DNA of 64,000 nt from Sabulicella rubraurantiaca (GCF_017355885.1 NZ_JAFEUU010000002.1:186001-250000), one strand, 5' to 3'; positions 17,874 to 27,273 are shown, counted from the stretch's first letter. Numbers and translations: made by a program. Notes: generated by a model from the sequence alone, not told the origin.

Positions 17874-18570
17874 GCGGGGCGGAGAGACCGACGCTCGGCG
17901 CCGGCTGCATCGGCGCCGTGCCGCGCTGGGCGTCGGGCAGCTGCGCCAGCGTTTCCTCCAGGCAATCCAGCACCGGCACCGGAAGGAGGGGCCGCAGGCG
18001 CGGCGCCAGCCCGACCAGCCCGGCGCCTCCCAGCACTACGCAGCCCGCCCCCGCCGCCACCTCTTCCCTTGCCACCTCGGCCAGCAGGGCGAGGGCGCGT
18101 TCCGGCTCGCGGGCGATCATGTCGCCGGTGGGGGGCACGGCGGCGACGCGTACCCGGTCTGGCCCGTGGCCGCGCAGGAGGGCGAATTCCCGCAGCATCG
18201 GCACCCAGGCCTCTCCGCCCGTCAGCAGCGAGACGGTCGGGGCATGGCGCAGCGCGGCGATAATGGACGCATCCGCCAGCCCCAGCACCGGGATGGGCAG
18301 CGCCTCGCGTGCCGCTTCCAGCCCCGGATCGCCGAAGCAGGCGATGATCGCCGCGTCGAAGCCTTCCGGATTGTCGCGCGCCACGCGTTCCGCCAGCGCG
18401 TCCAGCACCGCATGGGCGGCGATCGCGGCGGCGGCGCGGGTGGCGATGTAGCGCGCCCCGAAGCGTGCCGTCGCCGGCACCACCTCATGCGGGCACAGGG
18501 CGCGGGCCGCTTCGGCCAGGCGCTCGGTGATGGCGGGGTCGGTGTTGCCGTTGAGGAGGAGAAGCTTCAT
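17851..18570 (-). CDS. Asp/Glu/hydantoin racemase superfamily protein lacking the second catalytic cysteine
   Basis: A 239-residue protein with the superfamily N-terminus LLLNGNTDPAITERL and first active-site cysteine in AAIIACFGDPGLEAAR. The second catalytic cysteine, which family members carry as GCAGM/GCAGL, is replaced: the DNA reads GGA GGC, giving VVLGGAGLVGL, with the only nearby cysteine five residues earlier (GAGCVVL). Two-base racemisation of hydantoins or amino acids needs both cysteines, so the activity is doubtful; an isomerase, decarboxylase-like or binding role is possible. The ATG at 18570 follows a weak RBS. Overlaps the 3' end of the dehydrogenase gene. Confidence 0.82.
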   Translation of the reverse strand: MKLLLLNGNTDPAITERLAEAARALCPHEVVPATARFGARYIATRAAAAIAAHAVLDALAERVARDNPEGFDAAIIACFGDPGLEAAREALPIPVLGLADASIIAALRHAPTVSLLTGGEAWVPMLREFALLRGHGPDRVRVAAVPPTGDMIAREPERALALLAEVAREEVAAGAGCVVLGGAGLVGLAPRLRPLLPVPVLDCLEETLAQLPDAQRGTAPMQPAPSVGLSAPLSRILAG

Positions 18571-18612
18571 CGGCGGGCAGTGATGCCGTCTCCTTGGGCA
18601 AAGGCAAGGCCC

Positions 18613-18661
18613 GGGACGGCAAAGGGGCGGGGCGGAAATGCTTGCGCCGCCCCGCCGTCCC
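18613..18661. promoter_or_regulatory. Large nested GC-rich hairpin in the leader of the family-5 receptor gene
   Basis: The outer arms GGGACGGC (18613-18620) and GCCGTCCC (18654-18661) enclose GGGGCGG (18629-18635) paired with CCGCCCC (18647-18653). It lies 35 nt before the ATG at 18697, between divergent genes. It could be a 5'-UTR structure or a terminator for antisense transcription; no riboswitch class is recognised. Confidence 0.5.
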
Positions 18662-18696
18662 ATTTCCAATCGGCGCCGTCATCAGGGAGACAACAA

Positions 18697-20310
18697 ATGC
18701 GCCTGCGCCACGCGCTCCTCGCGGCCTTGCTGCCGGCGGCACTGCTTGCCGCGCAGCCGGCGGCCGCCCAAGGCACCATCCGCATCGGCATGACGGCGGC
18801 AGACATCCCGCTGACCCATGGCCAGCCCGACCAGGGTTTCGAGGGCAACCGCTTCACCGGCATCCCCCTCTATGACGGGCTGACCGCCTGGGATCTGTCG
18901 AGCGCCGACCGTGCCTCCACCCTCATCGCCGGGCTGGCGACGGAATGGGCGGTGGACCCGAATGACCGCACGCGCTGGGTGTTCCGCCTGCGGCCGGGCG
19001 TGAAGTTCCACGACGGCAGCGACTTCAACGCGGATGCCGTGGTGTGGAACGTCCGCAAGGTGCTGGACCGCGAGGCGCCGCATTTCGACCCGCGTCAGGT
19101 GGGCGTGACGGCCAGCCGCATGCCGACGCTGCGCCGCGCCGAGAAGATCGACGACATGACGGTGGCGCTCTTCACCAGCGAGCCGGACTCCCTGCTGCCG
19201 ATCAACCTGACCAACCTGTTCATGGCCAGCCCAGCGCATTGGGAGCGGCTGCGCGGGCAGCATCCGAATGCCGAGGCGACCTGGAACGCCTTCGCCGCGA
19301 ATCCCTCCGGCACCGGCCCCTTCCGCCTCACGCGCTTCGTCCCGCGCGAGCGTGCGGAGATGACGCGCAACGACAATTACTGGGGCGAGAAGGCGCGCGC
19401 TGAGCGCATCGTGCTGCTGCCCATCCCCGAGGCCAATGCGCGCACCGCCGCGCTGCTCTCCAACCAGGTGGACTGGATCGAGGCCCCAGCGCCCGACGCG
19501 GTGCAGCAGCTTCGTTCGCGCAACATGCAGATCGCGACGAACCCGCAGCCGCATGTCTGGCCCTGGCAGCCCTGCTTCCTCGAAACTTCGCCGCTGCGTG
19601 ACGTGCGGGTGCGGCGCGCCATCAACCTCGCCATCGACCGCGACGGGCTGCGGCAGCTCCTCAACGGCATGATGCAGCCTGCCGTCGGCACGGTGCCGCC
19701 GGGCCACCCGTGGTGGGGCAACCCCTCCTTCAACATCCGCACCGACAAGGCCGAGGCGCGGCGCCTGCTGGCCGAGGCCGGCTACACTCCGCAGCGGCCG
19801 CTGACGCTGCGCGTGCAAATCAGCGCCTCCGGCTCCGGCCAGATGCAGCCCTTGCCGATGAACGAGTTCCTTCAGCAGGATCTCCGGCAGGTCGGCGTGA
19901 ACGTCGAGTTCGACGTGATCGAGTGGAACGCGCTCTTCACCAACTGGCGCAACGGGTGCGGCCATCCCTCGGCGCGCGGCGCGCATGCCATCAACGTCTC
20001 CTTCGCCTCCATGGACCCGTTCTTCGCCATGGTGCGGTTCTGGGACAGCAAGATGGCGGCGCCGACCTCCAACAATTGGGGCATGTTCAACGACCCTCGC
20101 TTCGACCGTCTGGTTGCCGAGGCGCGCAACGCCTTCGAGCCGGCCGAGCGCGACGCCGCCCTGGCGCGGCTGCACGCCGCCGGGGTGGAGGAAGCGCTGT
20201 TCATCTGGATCGCGCATGACGTGGGACCCCGCGCCATGAGCCCGCGCGTGCGCGGCCACGTCCAGCCGCGAAGCTGGTTCGTGGATCTGCGGCTGCCGTA
20301 TATTCAGTGA
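18697..20310 (+). CDS. ABC transporter family-5 solute-binding protein (peptide/organic compound type)
   Basis: A 537-residue periplasmic receptor with signal peptide (MRLRHALLAALLPAALLAAQPAAAQ). The SBP_bac_5 signature appears as LATEWAVDPNDRTRWVFRLRPGVKFHDGSDFNADAVVWN, with later SGTGPFRLTRF, DVRVRRAINLAIDRDGL and AEARRLLAEAGYTP. Such receptors bind di- or oligopeptides, glutathione, nickel or opines; the ligand cannot be read. Two permease genes follow, separated by 171 bp with two hairpins, which may set a high receptor-to-permease ratio. Confidence 0.92.
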   Translation: MRLRHALLAALLPAALLAAQPAAAQGTIRIGMTAADIPLTHGQPDQGFEGNRFTGIPLYDGLTAWDLSSADRASTLIAGLATEWAVDPNDRTRWVFRLRPGVKFHDGSDFNADAVVWNVRKVLDREAPHFDPRQVGVTASRMPTLRRAEKIDDMTVALFTSEPDSLLPINLTNLFMASPAHWERLRGQHPNAEATWNAFAANPSGTGPFRLTRFVPRERAEMTRNDNYWGEKARAERIVLLPIPEANARTAALLSNQVDWIEAPAPDAVQQLRSRNMQIATNPQPHVWPWQPCFLETSPLRDVRVRRAINLAIDRDGLRQLLNGMMQPAVGTVPPGHPWWGNPSFNIRTDKAEARRLLAEAGYTPQRPLTLRVQISASGSGQMQPLPMNEFLQQDLRQVGVNVEFDVIEWNALFTNWRNGCGHPSARGAHAINVSFASMDPFFAMVRFWDSKMAAPTSNNWGMFNDPRFDRLVAEARNAFEPAERDAALARLHAAGVEEALFIWIAHDVGPRAMSPRVRGHVQPRSWFVDLRLPYIQ

Positions 20311-20311
20311 T

Positions 20312-20342
20312 CCCCGCGAAACCGCTTCGCAGTTTCGTGGGG
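20312..20342 (+). terminator. Hairpin immediately after the receptor stop codon (attenuator-like)
   Basis: CCCCGCGAAAC (20312-20322) pairs with GTTTCGTGGGG (20332-20342), 11 bp with one G-U pair and a 9-nt loop. No T-run follows, so partial termination or mRNA 3'-end stabilisation is more likely than full termination. Confidence 0.6.
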
Positions 20343-20379
20343 GCCCCGTTCGGGCGCCATCTCCTGAACGGTTCCGCAT

Positions 20380-20404
20380 CCTCCCTCGGCCAAGCCGAGG
20401 GAGG
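20380..20404 (+). terminator. Perfect 11-bp hairpin between receptor and permease genes
   Basis: CCTCCCTCGGC (20380-20390), loop CAA, GCCGAGGGAGG (20394-20404). With the preceding hairpin it separates receptor from permeases. It is GC-rich without a T-tract, and could equally be a dispersed repeat of REP type. Confidence 0.55.
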
Positions 20405-20481
20405 GCCTCGTAGGGGGCCAGTTTCCAAGGCGCGCCGACCTTCCACCGGCGGGCCGAGTATCAAGGCGGGATGACCGGCTG

Positions 20482-21435
20482 ATGTTCCTTTATCTCGTGA
20501 AGCGGACGATCTACGCGGTCCCCATCGCCCTGGCGGTGGGGTTCGTGTGCTTCATGCTGGTGCAGATCGCCCCCGGCGACCCGATCAACGCCATCGTGCC
20601 GCCCGACGCCTCGCAGGAATTGCTGGAGCAGGTGCGGCGCGACTACGGGCTCGACAAGCCTCTGCCGGTGCAGTTCGGGCTGTGGCTGATGAAGGTGGTG
20701 CAGGGCGATCTCGGCCGGTCGCTCGCCACCGGGCGGCCAGTCTGGGACGATCTGTCCTCCGCCATCGGCAACACGCTGACCCTGGCCGTCGCCGCGTCAC
20801 TGATCGGCTTTGTGCTGGGCTGCGTGCTCGGCGGGCTGGCCGGTACTTTCCGCGGCTCGGTCCTCGACCGCGTGGCGGTGACGACGGCGGTGGCTGGCGT
20901 CTCCGTGCCGCATTACTGGCTGGGCATGGTGCTGGTGGTGATCTTCTCCGTCCAGCTCAACATGCTGCCCGCCATGGGCGCCGGGCCAGGCGGATCCTCC
21001 GACTGGGCGTGGGACTGGGAGCACCTGCAACACCTCGTCCTGCCCGCCGTGACGCTCTCCGTCATCCCCATGGGCATCGTGACCCGCACGGTGCGCGGCA
21101 TCGTGGCGGAGATCATGAACCAGGAATTCGTCACCGCCCTGCGCGGCAAGGGGCTGACGCGCATGGCGATCTTCCTCCACGTCGTGAAGAATGCCGCGCC
21201 GAACGCCCTCGCGGTCATGGGCCTCCAGCTTGGCTACCTGATGGGCGGTTCCATCCTGGTGGAGACGGTGTTCTCCTGGCCCGGGACCGGGCTCCTGCTC
21301 AACAGCGCCATTTTCCAGCGCGACCTGCCGGTGCTCCAGGGCACGATCCTGGTGCTGGCCATGTTCTTCGTGGCGCTGAACCTTTGCGTGGACCTCGTCC
21401 AGACCGCCCTCGACCCCAGGATCAAGCGCGCATGA
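20482..21435 (+). CDS. ABC transporter permease, DppB/OppB type
   Basis: A 317-residue inner-membrane permease: N-terminal helix (YLVKRTIYAVPIALAVGFVCFMLVQIAPGDP), the family motif RRDYGLDKPLPVQFGLW, about six helices, and the EAA loop contacting the ATPase (VTALRGKGLTRMAIFLHVVKNA). It forms the translocation pore with the downstream DppC-type subunit. No ATPase (DppD/DppF) genes are adjacent, so it must borrow them from another locus. Confidence 0.94.
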   Translation: MFLYLVKRTIYAVPIALAVGFVCFMLVQIAPGDPINAIVPPDASQELLEQVRRDYGLDKPLPVQFGLWLMKVVQGDLGRSLATGRPVWDDLSSAIGNTLTLAVAASLIGFVLGCVLGGLAGTFRGSVLDRVAVTTAVAGVSVPHYWLGMVLVVIFSVQLNMLPAMGAGPGGSSDWAWDWEHLQHLVLPAVTLSVIPMGIVTRTVRGIVAEIMNQEFVTALRGKGLTRMAIFLHVVKNAAPNALAVMGLQLGYLMGGSILVETVFSWPGTGLLLNSAIFQRDLPVLQGTILVLAMFFVALNLCVDLVQTALDPRIKRA

Positions 21436-22334
21436 GCACCACGACCGCCGCCGCCGCCGAGCTTGCCGTCCAGGCGAAGGAAGCCGCGCTCCGCTCCGAG
21501 GGCTACTGGGCCGGGGTCTGGAAGCGGCTGCGCCGCGACCCGGTGACCATCGTCTGCGCGTCCATCCTGCTGATCATGCTGCTGGTGATCGTCTTCGCGC
21601 CCTTCGTCGCGCCGCACGACCCCTACCAGGGCAGCATGATCCGCCGGCTGCGCCCCATCGGCACCGATAACCACCTCCTCGGCACCGACGAGCTCGGGCG
21701 CGACATGCTTACCCGCCTCATCTACGGCGGGCGGCTTTCCTGGTTCATGGGCATCGTTCCGGTGTTCCTCGCCTTCCTGATCGGCACGACCCTGGGCGTG
21801 CTGGCGGGCTTCGCGGGCGGGCGCGTGAACATGCTGATCATGCGCGTCACCGACGTGTTCTACGCCTTCCCCTCCGTCCTGCTGGCCGTCGCCATCTCCG
21901 GTGCGCTGGGGGCGGGCATCGTCAATGCCATCCTGGCGCTGACGCTGGTCTTCGTGCCGCAGATCATCCGCGTGGCGGAGAGCGTGACGACGGGCGTGCG
22001 CAACCTGGACTTCGTGGAAGCGGCGCGCGCCTCGGGCGCCTCGGGCTTCACCATCGTGCGCGTGCACGTGCTGGGCAACGTGCTGGGGCCGATCTTCGTC
22101 TATGCCACCAGCCTGATCAGCGTGTGCATGATCCTCGCCTCCGGCCTGTCCTTCCTCGGCCTGGGCACGCGCCCGCCGGAGCCGGAATGGGGCCTGATGC
22201 TGAACACGCTGCGCACCGCCATCTACGTGCAGCCCTGGGTGGCGGTGCTGCCCGGCGCCTGCATCTTCGTCACCTCCATCTGCTTCAACCTCGTCTCCGA
22301 TGGACTGCGTCAGGCGATGGATGTGAAAGGCTGA
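21432..22334 (+). CDS. ABC transporter permease, DppC/OppC type
   Basis: A 300-residue permease: OppC N-terminal domain (WKRLRRDPVTIVCASILLIMLL), HLLGTDELGRDMLTRLIYG, and the EAA loop FVEAARASGASGFTIVRVHVLGN. It ends with VSDGLRQAMDVKG, close to the consensus OppC terminus. Its ATG overlaps the upstream stop (ATGA). A strong hairpin begins inside its last codons, indicating the operon ends here without ATPase genes. Confidence 0.94.
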   Translation: MSTTTAAAAELAVQAKEAALRSEGYWAGVWKRLRRDPVTIVCASILLIMLLVIVFAPFVAPHDPYQGSMIRRLRPIGTDNHLLGTDELGRDMLTRLIYGGRLSWFMGIVPVFLAFLIGTTLGVLAGFAGGRVNMLIMRVTDVFYAFPSVLLAVAISGALGAGIVNAILALTLVFVPQIIRVAESVTTGVRNLDFVEAARASGASGFTIVRVHVLGNVLGPIFVYATSLISVCMILASGLSFLGLGTRPPEPEWGLMLNTLRTAIYVQPWVAVLPGACIFVTSICFNLVSDGLRQAMDVKG

Positions 22335-22354
22335 CTTTGTCAGCCTTTCACGTC
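22320..22354 (+). terminator. Strong hairpin overlapping the permease stop codon
   Basis: GTGAAAGGCTGAC (22323-22335), loop TTT, GTCAGCCTTTCAC (22339-22351): 13 perfect pairs, extended to 16 with one G-U pair. It includes the TGA stop of the upstream permease. There is no T-tract, but this is the clearest end-of-operon structure in the region. Confidence 0.75.
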
Positions 22355-22470
22355 GAGGCGGGGGGCAAGGGGGCGCGCCCTGCGCCCCCCCGCCCGTCAC
22401 CATAACCCTCCCCTGAACCGCAACCCACAGTAGGCGCGCGGCGTTTCGCCCGGAAACACCCGGGACCGCC

Positions 22471-22977
22471 ATGTCACCCCTATCGCGCCGCGCCCTTCCT
22501 GCGCTGCTTTCCGGTCTTTGTCTCGCCCCCATCGCGCCTCGCGCCGCGGCGGCGGATGACGGCGCCCTGGCGCTGCTCGACCGCCTGCGCGAAGGACCGG
22601 CCGCCGGGCTAACCCGGGAGGCCCACGCGGCCCTGCTCTTCCCGCGCATCACAAGGAGCGGCTTCACCATCGCCGGCCAGCACGCGGAGGGCACCTGCAT
22701 CGGACCGGACGGCCCTCTCGGCCGCTTCGGCCTCTCCGCGCCGCCCTTCGCCGTCCTGGGTGAGGAGGACAGCGCAGCGCTAGCCGTGCTGTTCATGACG
22801 GAAGGCGCGCTGCAGCCCCTGCTCAACGCGGGGATGTGGCATTTCGGCGCGCCCACCGCCGGGACGGTGCTGGCGCTGCGGGTGACGGACCGGGACATCG
22901 CCTCGCTCCCGACCCCAGAAGGCGCGCGCCTGTTCCGCCTGTCCCACCCGCGCCGGGACGTAACCGCCTCCACCTGA
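22471..22977 (+). CDS. Divergent SYLF/YSC84-like secreted protein (paralogue of the next gene)
   Basis: A 168-residue protein with a signal peptide (ending RAAAA). It aligns with the following SYLF gene: LLFPRITRSGFTIAGQHAEG matches VLVFPRIIQGGFIVGGQYGEG, and LAVLFMTEGALQPLL matches LAMFFMTNEALQALM. The middle and C-terminus are diverged and shortened, and the conserved Gly-Tyr block is lost. SYLF domains bind lipids such as phosphoinositides in eukaryotes; the bacterial role is unknown. Probably an old tandem duplicate under relaxed constraint. Confidence 0.72.
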   Translation: MSPLSRRALPALLSGLCLAPIAPRAAAADDGALALLDRLREGPAAGLTREAHAALLFPRITRSGFTIAGQHAEGTCIGPDGPLGRFGLSAPPFAVLGEEDSAALAVLFMTEGALQPLLNAGMWHFGAPTAGTVLALRVTDRDIASLPTPEGARLFRLSHPRRDVTAST

Positions 22978-23066
22978 GCGACGCAGGCGGAACGCTCCGG
23001 CAGCCGGTCAACCTCCCGGCATGGGATGGCGTTGCCAGGGCATTCGGATCTTGTGGAGGCATTGCC

Positions 23067-23636
23067 ATGGCTTGCTTCACCCGACGCCGCCTCGCGGCGC
23101 TGTTTCCTGCCGCCGCGCTGGCCGGCGCGGCCCTCGCCCACCCCGCCCAGGCCCAGGGTTCCACACGCGCACAAATCGATGCCGAGGTGCAGGCAGCGCT
23201 GCAACGCCTGCGCAGCATGGAGAACGCGGCGCCGCTGTTCCGCCAGGCGCGGGCGGTGCTGGTTTTCCCGCGCATCATCCAGGGCGGCTTCATCGTCGGC
23301 GGCCAGTATGGCGAAGGCGCGGCGATCCAGAACGGCCGCACCCAGGGCTACTACAACATCGCCGGCGCCTCCTTTGGCCTGCTGGCGGGGGCGCAATCCG
23401 CGGGCCTCGCCATGTTCTTCATGACGAACGAGGCGCTGCAGGCGCTGATGGCCGCGGATGGGTGGGAGATCGGCACCGGCCCCTCCGTCGTGGTGCTGGA
23501 TCGCGGCGTGCAGGCCAACGTCACCGCCACCACGCTGCGCGAGCCGGTCTATGCCATCACCTTCAACCAGCAGGGGCTGATGGCGGCGCTGGCGATCAAC
23601 GGCACCAAGATCAGCCGCATCGACCCGCCGGCCTGA
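23067..23636 (+). CDS. SYLF (YSC84) lipid-binding-domain protein, secreted
   Basis: A 189-residue protein: signal peptide (MACFTRRRLAALFPAAALAGAALAHPAQA type), then the SYLF core with VLVFPRIIQGGFIVGGQYGEGAAIQNGRT, YYNIAGASFGLLAGAQSAGLAMFFMTNEAL and a C-terminal LREPVYAITFNQQGLMAALAINGTKI. Bacterial members are periplasmic proteins of unknown role. It follows a diverged paralogue by 89 bp and converges on a GST gene. Confidence 0.88.
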   Translation: MACFTRRRLAALFPAAALAGAALAHPAQAQGSTRAQIDAEVQAALQRLRSMENAAPLFRQARAVLVFPRIIQGGFIVGGQYGEGAAIQNGRTQGYYNIAGASFGLLAGAQSAGLAMFFMTNEALQALMAADGWEIGTGPSVVVLDRGVQANVTATTLREPVYAITFNQQGLMAALAINGTKISRIDPPA

Positions 23637-23644
23637 CCACTCGC

Positions 23645-23666
23645 CTCCGGCGCATCGGCGCCGGAG
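23645..23666. terminator. Hairpin after SYLF gene
   Basis: CTCCGGCGC (23645-23653), loop ATCG, GCGCCGGAG (23658-23666). First of two hairpins between convergent genes. Confidence 0.55.
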
Positions 23667-23686
23667 CTACAGCCCGAAGGGCTCAG

Positions 23687-23715
23687 GAGGCACGAAGGCA
23701 TGATCTTCGTGCCTC
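23687..23715. terminator. Bidirectional hairpin between SYLF and GST genes
   Basis: GAGGCACGAAG (23687-23697) pairs perfectly with CTTCGTGCCTC (23705-23715) around a 7-nt loop, 4 nt from the GST stop codon. Its symmetry and position between convergent genes fit a terminator working in both directions. Confidence 0.65.
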
Positions 23716-23719
23716 GAAA

Positions 23720-24358
23720 TCAGTGCAGACGCGGCGCGACCCAGCGCTGGAAGCCCGGCCTTTCGCCCAGCCGGGCATACCAATCCTCCAGCGCGGGGAA
23801 GCGCGGCATGTCCGGCACCCGCACCTCCTCGCCGAACCAGCGCCGCGCGAAGCTGCCCAACACGAGGTCGGCGAGGGTGAAGTGGTCGCCCTCGATGAAG
23901 CGCCGCCCCGTGGCGAGGCGCTTGTCCAGGATCGCCCAGCACACCGCGCTGTCCTCCACCGCCTTGCGGATCTGCGCCATGTCGCGCTTCTCCTCCGGCG
24001 TGCGCACCATGCCCCAGAACAGGTTGCGCTCGGCGGGGGAGAGGGTGGAAAGCTGCCAGTCGAGCCAGCGATCCACGCTCGCGCGCCGTCCCGGCTCGGC
24101 CGGATAGAGGCCGCGCGCATCGCCCCCTGCCAGCAGGCAGAGGTAGCGGCAGATCGTGTTGCTCTCCCAGAGCTCGACCTTGCCATGGCGCAGCGAGGGG
24201 ATGCGGCCATTCGGGTTCAGGGCGCGGTATTCGGGCGTGTCCACCACCCCGAAGGCCATGCCGGCATCCACGCGCTCATAGGGGATGTCCAGCTCGTCAA
24301 AGGTCCAGAGTGCCTTGATGACGTTGATGCTGTTGGCGCGGCCGTAAAGGGTGATCAT
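23720..24358 (-). CDS. Glutathione S-transferase family protein (2)
   Basis: A 212-residue GST: N-terminal domain MITLYGRANSINVIKALWTF with catalytic-type Ser/Asn region, NPNGRIPSLRHGKVELWESNTICRYL carrying the cis-Pro and the WESNTI glutathione contact, then the helical domain with GDHFTLADLVLGSFARRW. It resembles the catabolic GstA/beta-etherase-like groups, substrate unknown. Its ATG at 24358 overlaps the stop of the upstream ScfR-like regulator gene (ATGA), so the two are co-translated. Confidence 0.9.
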   Translation of the reverse strand: MITLYGRANSINVIKALWTFDELDIPYERVDAGMAFGVVDTPEYRALNPNGRIPSLRHGKVELWESNTICRYLCLLAGGDARGLYPAEPGRRASVDRWLDWQLSTLSPAERNLFWGMVRTPEEKRDMAQIRKAVEDSAVCWAILDKRLATGRRFIEGDHFTLADLVLGSFARRWFGEEVRVPDMPRFPALEDWYARLGERPGFQRWVAPRLH

Positions 24359-25755
24359 CGCGTTTCCCGCTTCTCGAAGCGCCAGGGTGCCGCGCTGTCC
24401 TCGTTGGCGTCCAGACGCAGACGGTGCTCCAGCGGTGGAAAGGCGCGGGAGCGGCAATCCGGCCGCTCGCAGAGGCGGCAGGACAGACCGATTCCCACCT
24501 TCGCGGCCGTGAGGTCCAGCCCGTCGCCATAGGCCACCTCCGCCGCGCGCCCCAGGTCGCAGCCCATGGCGACCACCTGCATCGGCGCCGGCTCGCCCCA
24601 GCGCGGCGCGACGCCGTGCATGGCGCGGGCGAAGCACAGGAAGGCCGCGCCATCCTCCAGCTCCGCCACCTGCACACGCACCTGCCCCGGCGAGGCGAAG
24701 GCATGGTGCACCACCCATTTCGGGCAGTTGCCGCCAAAGCGCGCGAAGGGAAAGCCGGCGGCGGAGAAGCGCTTGGTCACGTTGCCTGCGGGGTCGAGGC
24801 GCAGGAAGAAGAAGGGCACGCCGCGTGCCCCCTCCCGCTGCAGCGTCGCCATGCGGTGCGCCGCCTGCTCGAAGGACACGCCGAAGCGCGCGGCAAGCGC
24901 ATCCACGTCATGGCGCAGGGTGCGCGCGGATTGCAGGAAGGGCGCATAGGGCATGAGCAGCGCGGCGGCGGCGTAGTTCAGCAGGCCGATGCGAATCAGC
25001 GACGCCGCCTCCGCCGTGCTGGGCTCGGCGCCCGCCATCGCGGCCTCCACCGCCTCACGCGCCTCCATCAGCATCAGCTGAAAGGCGAGGCGGAAGCCGC
25101 GCCCCTCGCGCGGCAGGGATTCGCTCAGCGTCAGGCGCCGCGTCGCGGGATCGAAGCGGCGATCCGCCTCGGGCATGAATGCCACCTCGACACGCACGCC
25201 ATGGGTGCGGCGCAGGCGCTCGGCGATGGCGTGGTTCATCTCGGCCGGGGCGGCGCCCATCTCGTGCCCCATCGCCTCGGCGGCTTCCTCGAGTGCGGGG
25301 AAGTGGTTGCCGCGCTCGCCGAAGAAGTCGCGCGCCTCCTCCGTCGGCAGCAGGAGGCGGCGGCCGGAAGGAAGGGCGATGCCGCTCGCATCCTCGCGCG
25401 CCACGCGCCAGGCGCGGTAGAGCGCCAGCACCCCGCGAGCGGCATTGGGCGCGGCGGCGGCCATGGCGCGGATCTCCTCCTCCGGCAGCGCCTCGATGCC
25501 CAGGAGCGGGTCGGACAGCACCTCGCGCAGCCCAGCCTCGATCTGCCGCTCCGCTTGGCCCGACAGGGCGGCGAGGTCCACGCCCAGCGCCTCGGTCAGC
25601 TTGAAGAGCACGGATGCGGTGACGGCGCGCTGATCGTGCTCGATGAGGTTCAGGTAGGAGGCGGAGATGCCGAGCCGCACGGCCAGGGCCTGCTGCGTCA
25701 GCCCACGCTCGCCGCGCAGACGGCGGATGGTGCGGCCGATCAGGGGCTTCGCCAT
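24355..25755 (-). CDS. ScfR/RamB-type short-chain fatty-acyl transcriptional regulator (XRE + ImmA/IrrE + DUF2083)
   Basis: A 466-residue regulator. An N-terminal Cro/CI helix-turn-helix covers about 5-65 (LRGERGLTQQALAVRLGISASYLNLIEHDQR). The central region has an ImmA/IrrE-like domain with LSESLPREGRGFRLAFQL. The C-terminal ligand domain contains GIGLSCRLCERPDCRSRAFPP, the Cys-rich feature typical of ScfR/RamB/MccR. Relatives control the glyoxylate, methylcitrate or acetate pathways, and this gene is divergent from isocitrate lyase, its likely target. Start: ATG at 25755 behind GGGAG; an alternative ATG at 25767 exists. A perfect palindrome (25778-25791) lies just upstream. Confidence 0.88.
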   Translation of the reverse strand: MAKPLIGRTIRRLRGERGLTQQALAVRLGISASYLNLIEHDQRAVTASVLFKLTEALGVDLAALSGQAERQIEAGLREVLSDPLLGIEALPEEEIRAMAAAAPNAARGVLALYRAWRVAREDASGIALPSGRRLLLPTEEARDFFGERGNHFPALEEAAEAMGHEMGAAPAEMNHAIAERLRRTHGVRVEVAFMPEADRRFDPATRRLTLSESLPREGRGFRLAFQLMLMEAREAVEAAMAGAEPSTAEAASLIRIGLLNYAAAALLMPYAPFLQSARTLRHDVDALAARFGVSFEQAAHRMATLQREGARGVPFFFLRLDPAGNVTKRFSAAGFPFARFGGNCPKWVVHHAFASPGQVRVQVAELEDGAAFLCFARAMHGVAPRWGEPAPMQVVAMGCDLGRAAEVAYGDGLDLTAAKVGIGLSCRLCERPDCRSRAFPPLEHRLRLDANEDSAAPWRFEKRETR

Positions 25756-25777
25756 GGCAGCTCCCATTTACAGGCTT

Positions 25778-25791
25778 CACGAATTTTCGTG
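25778..25791. promoter_or_regulatory. Candidate operator palindrome CACGAA-TT-TTCGTG
   Basis: A perfect 6-2-6 inverted repeat in the 153-bp space between the ScfR-like regulator and aceA, 23 nt from the regulator start. It is a candidate autoregulatory site. I cannot match it to a known ScfR/RamB consensus. Confidence 0.4.
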
Positions 25792-25908
25792 TCGCGCCGT
25801 CAAGTCATTCACAGTCTTGCGCCGCTGCATCGAGAATGATCCGGGCTTTTTCGCGTTGCAATGTCAATTCTTCACTCACCGGACCGACCGGCACGCAAGG
25901 AGACGGAC

Positions 25909-27240
<1,332 letters not shown>

Positions 27241-27250
27241 CCCGACCCAG

Positions 27251-27273
27251 CGGGGCCGGGCAGGCCGGCCCCG
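27251..27273 (+). terminator. Hairpin after aceA
   Basis: CGGGGCCGG (27251-27259), loop of 5, CCGGCCCCG (27265-27273), starting 11 nt after the aceA stop and ending 25 nt before the small histidine-repeat gene. There is no T-run, so read-through into the small gene is plausible. Confidence 0.6.

Noticed and set aside
22359-22397. G-rich/C-rich stretch after the permease terminator as a regulatory RNA
   Set aside because: Compositional pairing of G and C runs only; no conserved motif.
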